From Lautropia sp. SCN 70-15 (GTDB taxonomy: Bacteria > Pseudomonadota > Gammaproteobacteria > Burkholderiales > Burkholderiaceae_E), in contig MEEC01000193.1 in assembly GCA_001724315.1 (NCBI GenBank), forward strand, positions 1 to 5,481: a stretch of 5,481 nt of DNA, given 5' to 3'. This document shows, in pieces, positions 5,465 to 5,481 of the stretch (its first letter is position 1; each line of letters starts with the position of its first letter). Made by a program: the position numbers and the translations under genes. Below the pieces are notes generated by a model that did not search any database, was not told where the DNA came from, and worked only from the letters and a program-made list of their open reading frames with translations.

Positions 5465-5481
5465 CGCTGTCGCCGCGCGCC

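Overview
This window looks like chromosomal DNA from a GC-rich betaproteobacterium, most likely of the order Burkholderiales. Three things suggest this: very high GC codon use, PHB-cycle proteins that closely resemble my recollection of the Cupriavidus-type PhaC, PhaB and PhaR, and a phaR-rimO order of the kind I recall from Burkholderiales. The assignment is by recognition, not by a database search. All supported genes lie on the + strand. The long minus-strand open frames are GC-rich shadows.

Region 1 (1-1615) is a polyhydroxyalkanoate (PHA) unit. It holds the last 50 codons of PHA synthase (phaC), then acetoacetyl-CoA reductase (phaB), then the PHA-responsive repressor phaR, closed by a textbook intrinsic terminator. 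PhaB supplies (R)-3-hydroxybutyryl-CoA, PhaC polymerises it, and PhaR senses polymer and represses granule-associated genes. The thiolase gene phaA, usually found between phaC and phaB, is absent here.

Region 2 (1616-3034) is rimO, the radical-SAM methylthiotransferase for ribosomal protein S12. It starts only 24 bases after the phaR terminator, so there is almost no room for a promoter between them.

Region 3 (3035-3928) is an accessory cassette: an AT-rich regulatory stretch with a well-formed sigma-54 (-24/-12) promoter preceded by a perfect IHF consensus, then a 200-residue secreted C-type-lectin-fold protein with a PEP-CTERM sorting tail, then a perfect 16-bp hairpin terminator. The layout fits the known link between PEP-CTERM proteins, exosortase, extracellular polysaccharide and RpoN-dependent regulation. 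It is the most interesting part of the window.

Region 4 (3929-5253) is a short promoter-like leader and metY, a PLP-dependent O-acetylhomoserine sulfhydrylase for homocysteine synthesis. Region 5 (5254-5481) has no credible gene. It is packed with inverted repeats, a 9-bp degenerate tandem repeat and a GC hairpin, resembling an intergenic repetitive element. I saw no tRNA, rRNA, CRISPR array, transposase or phage gene.
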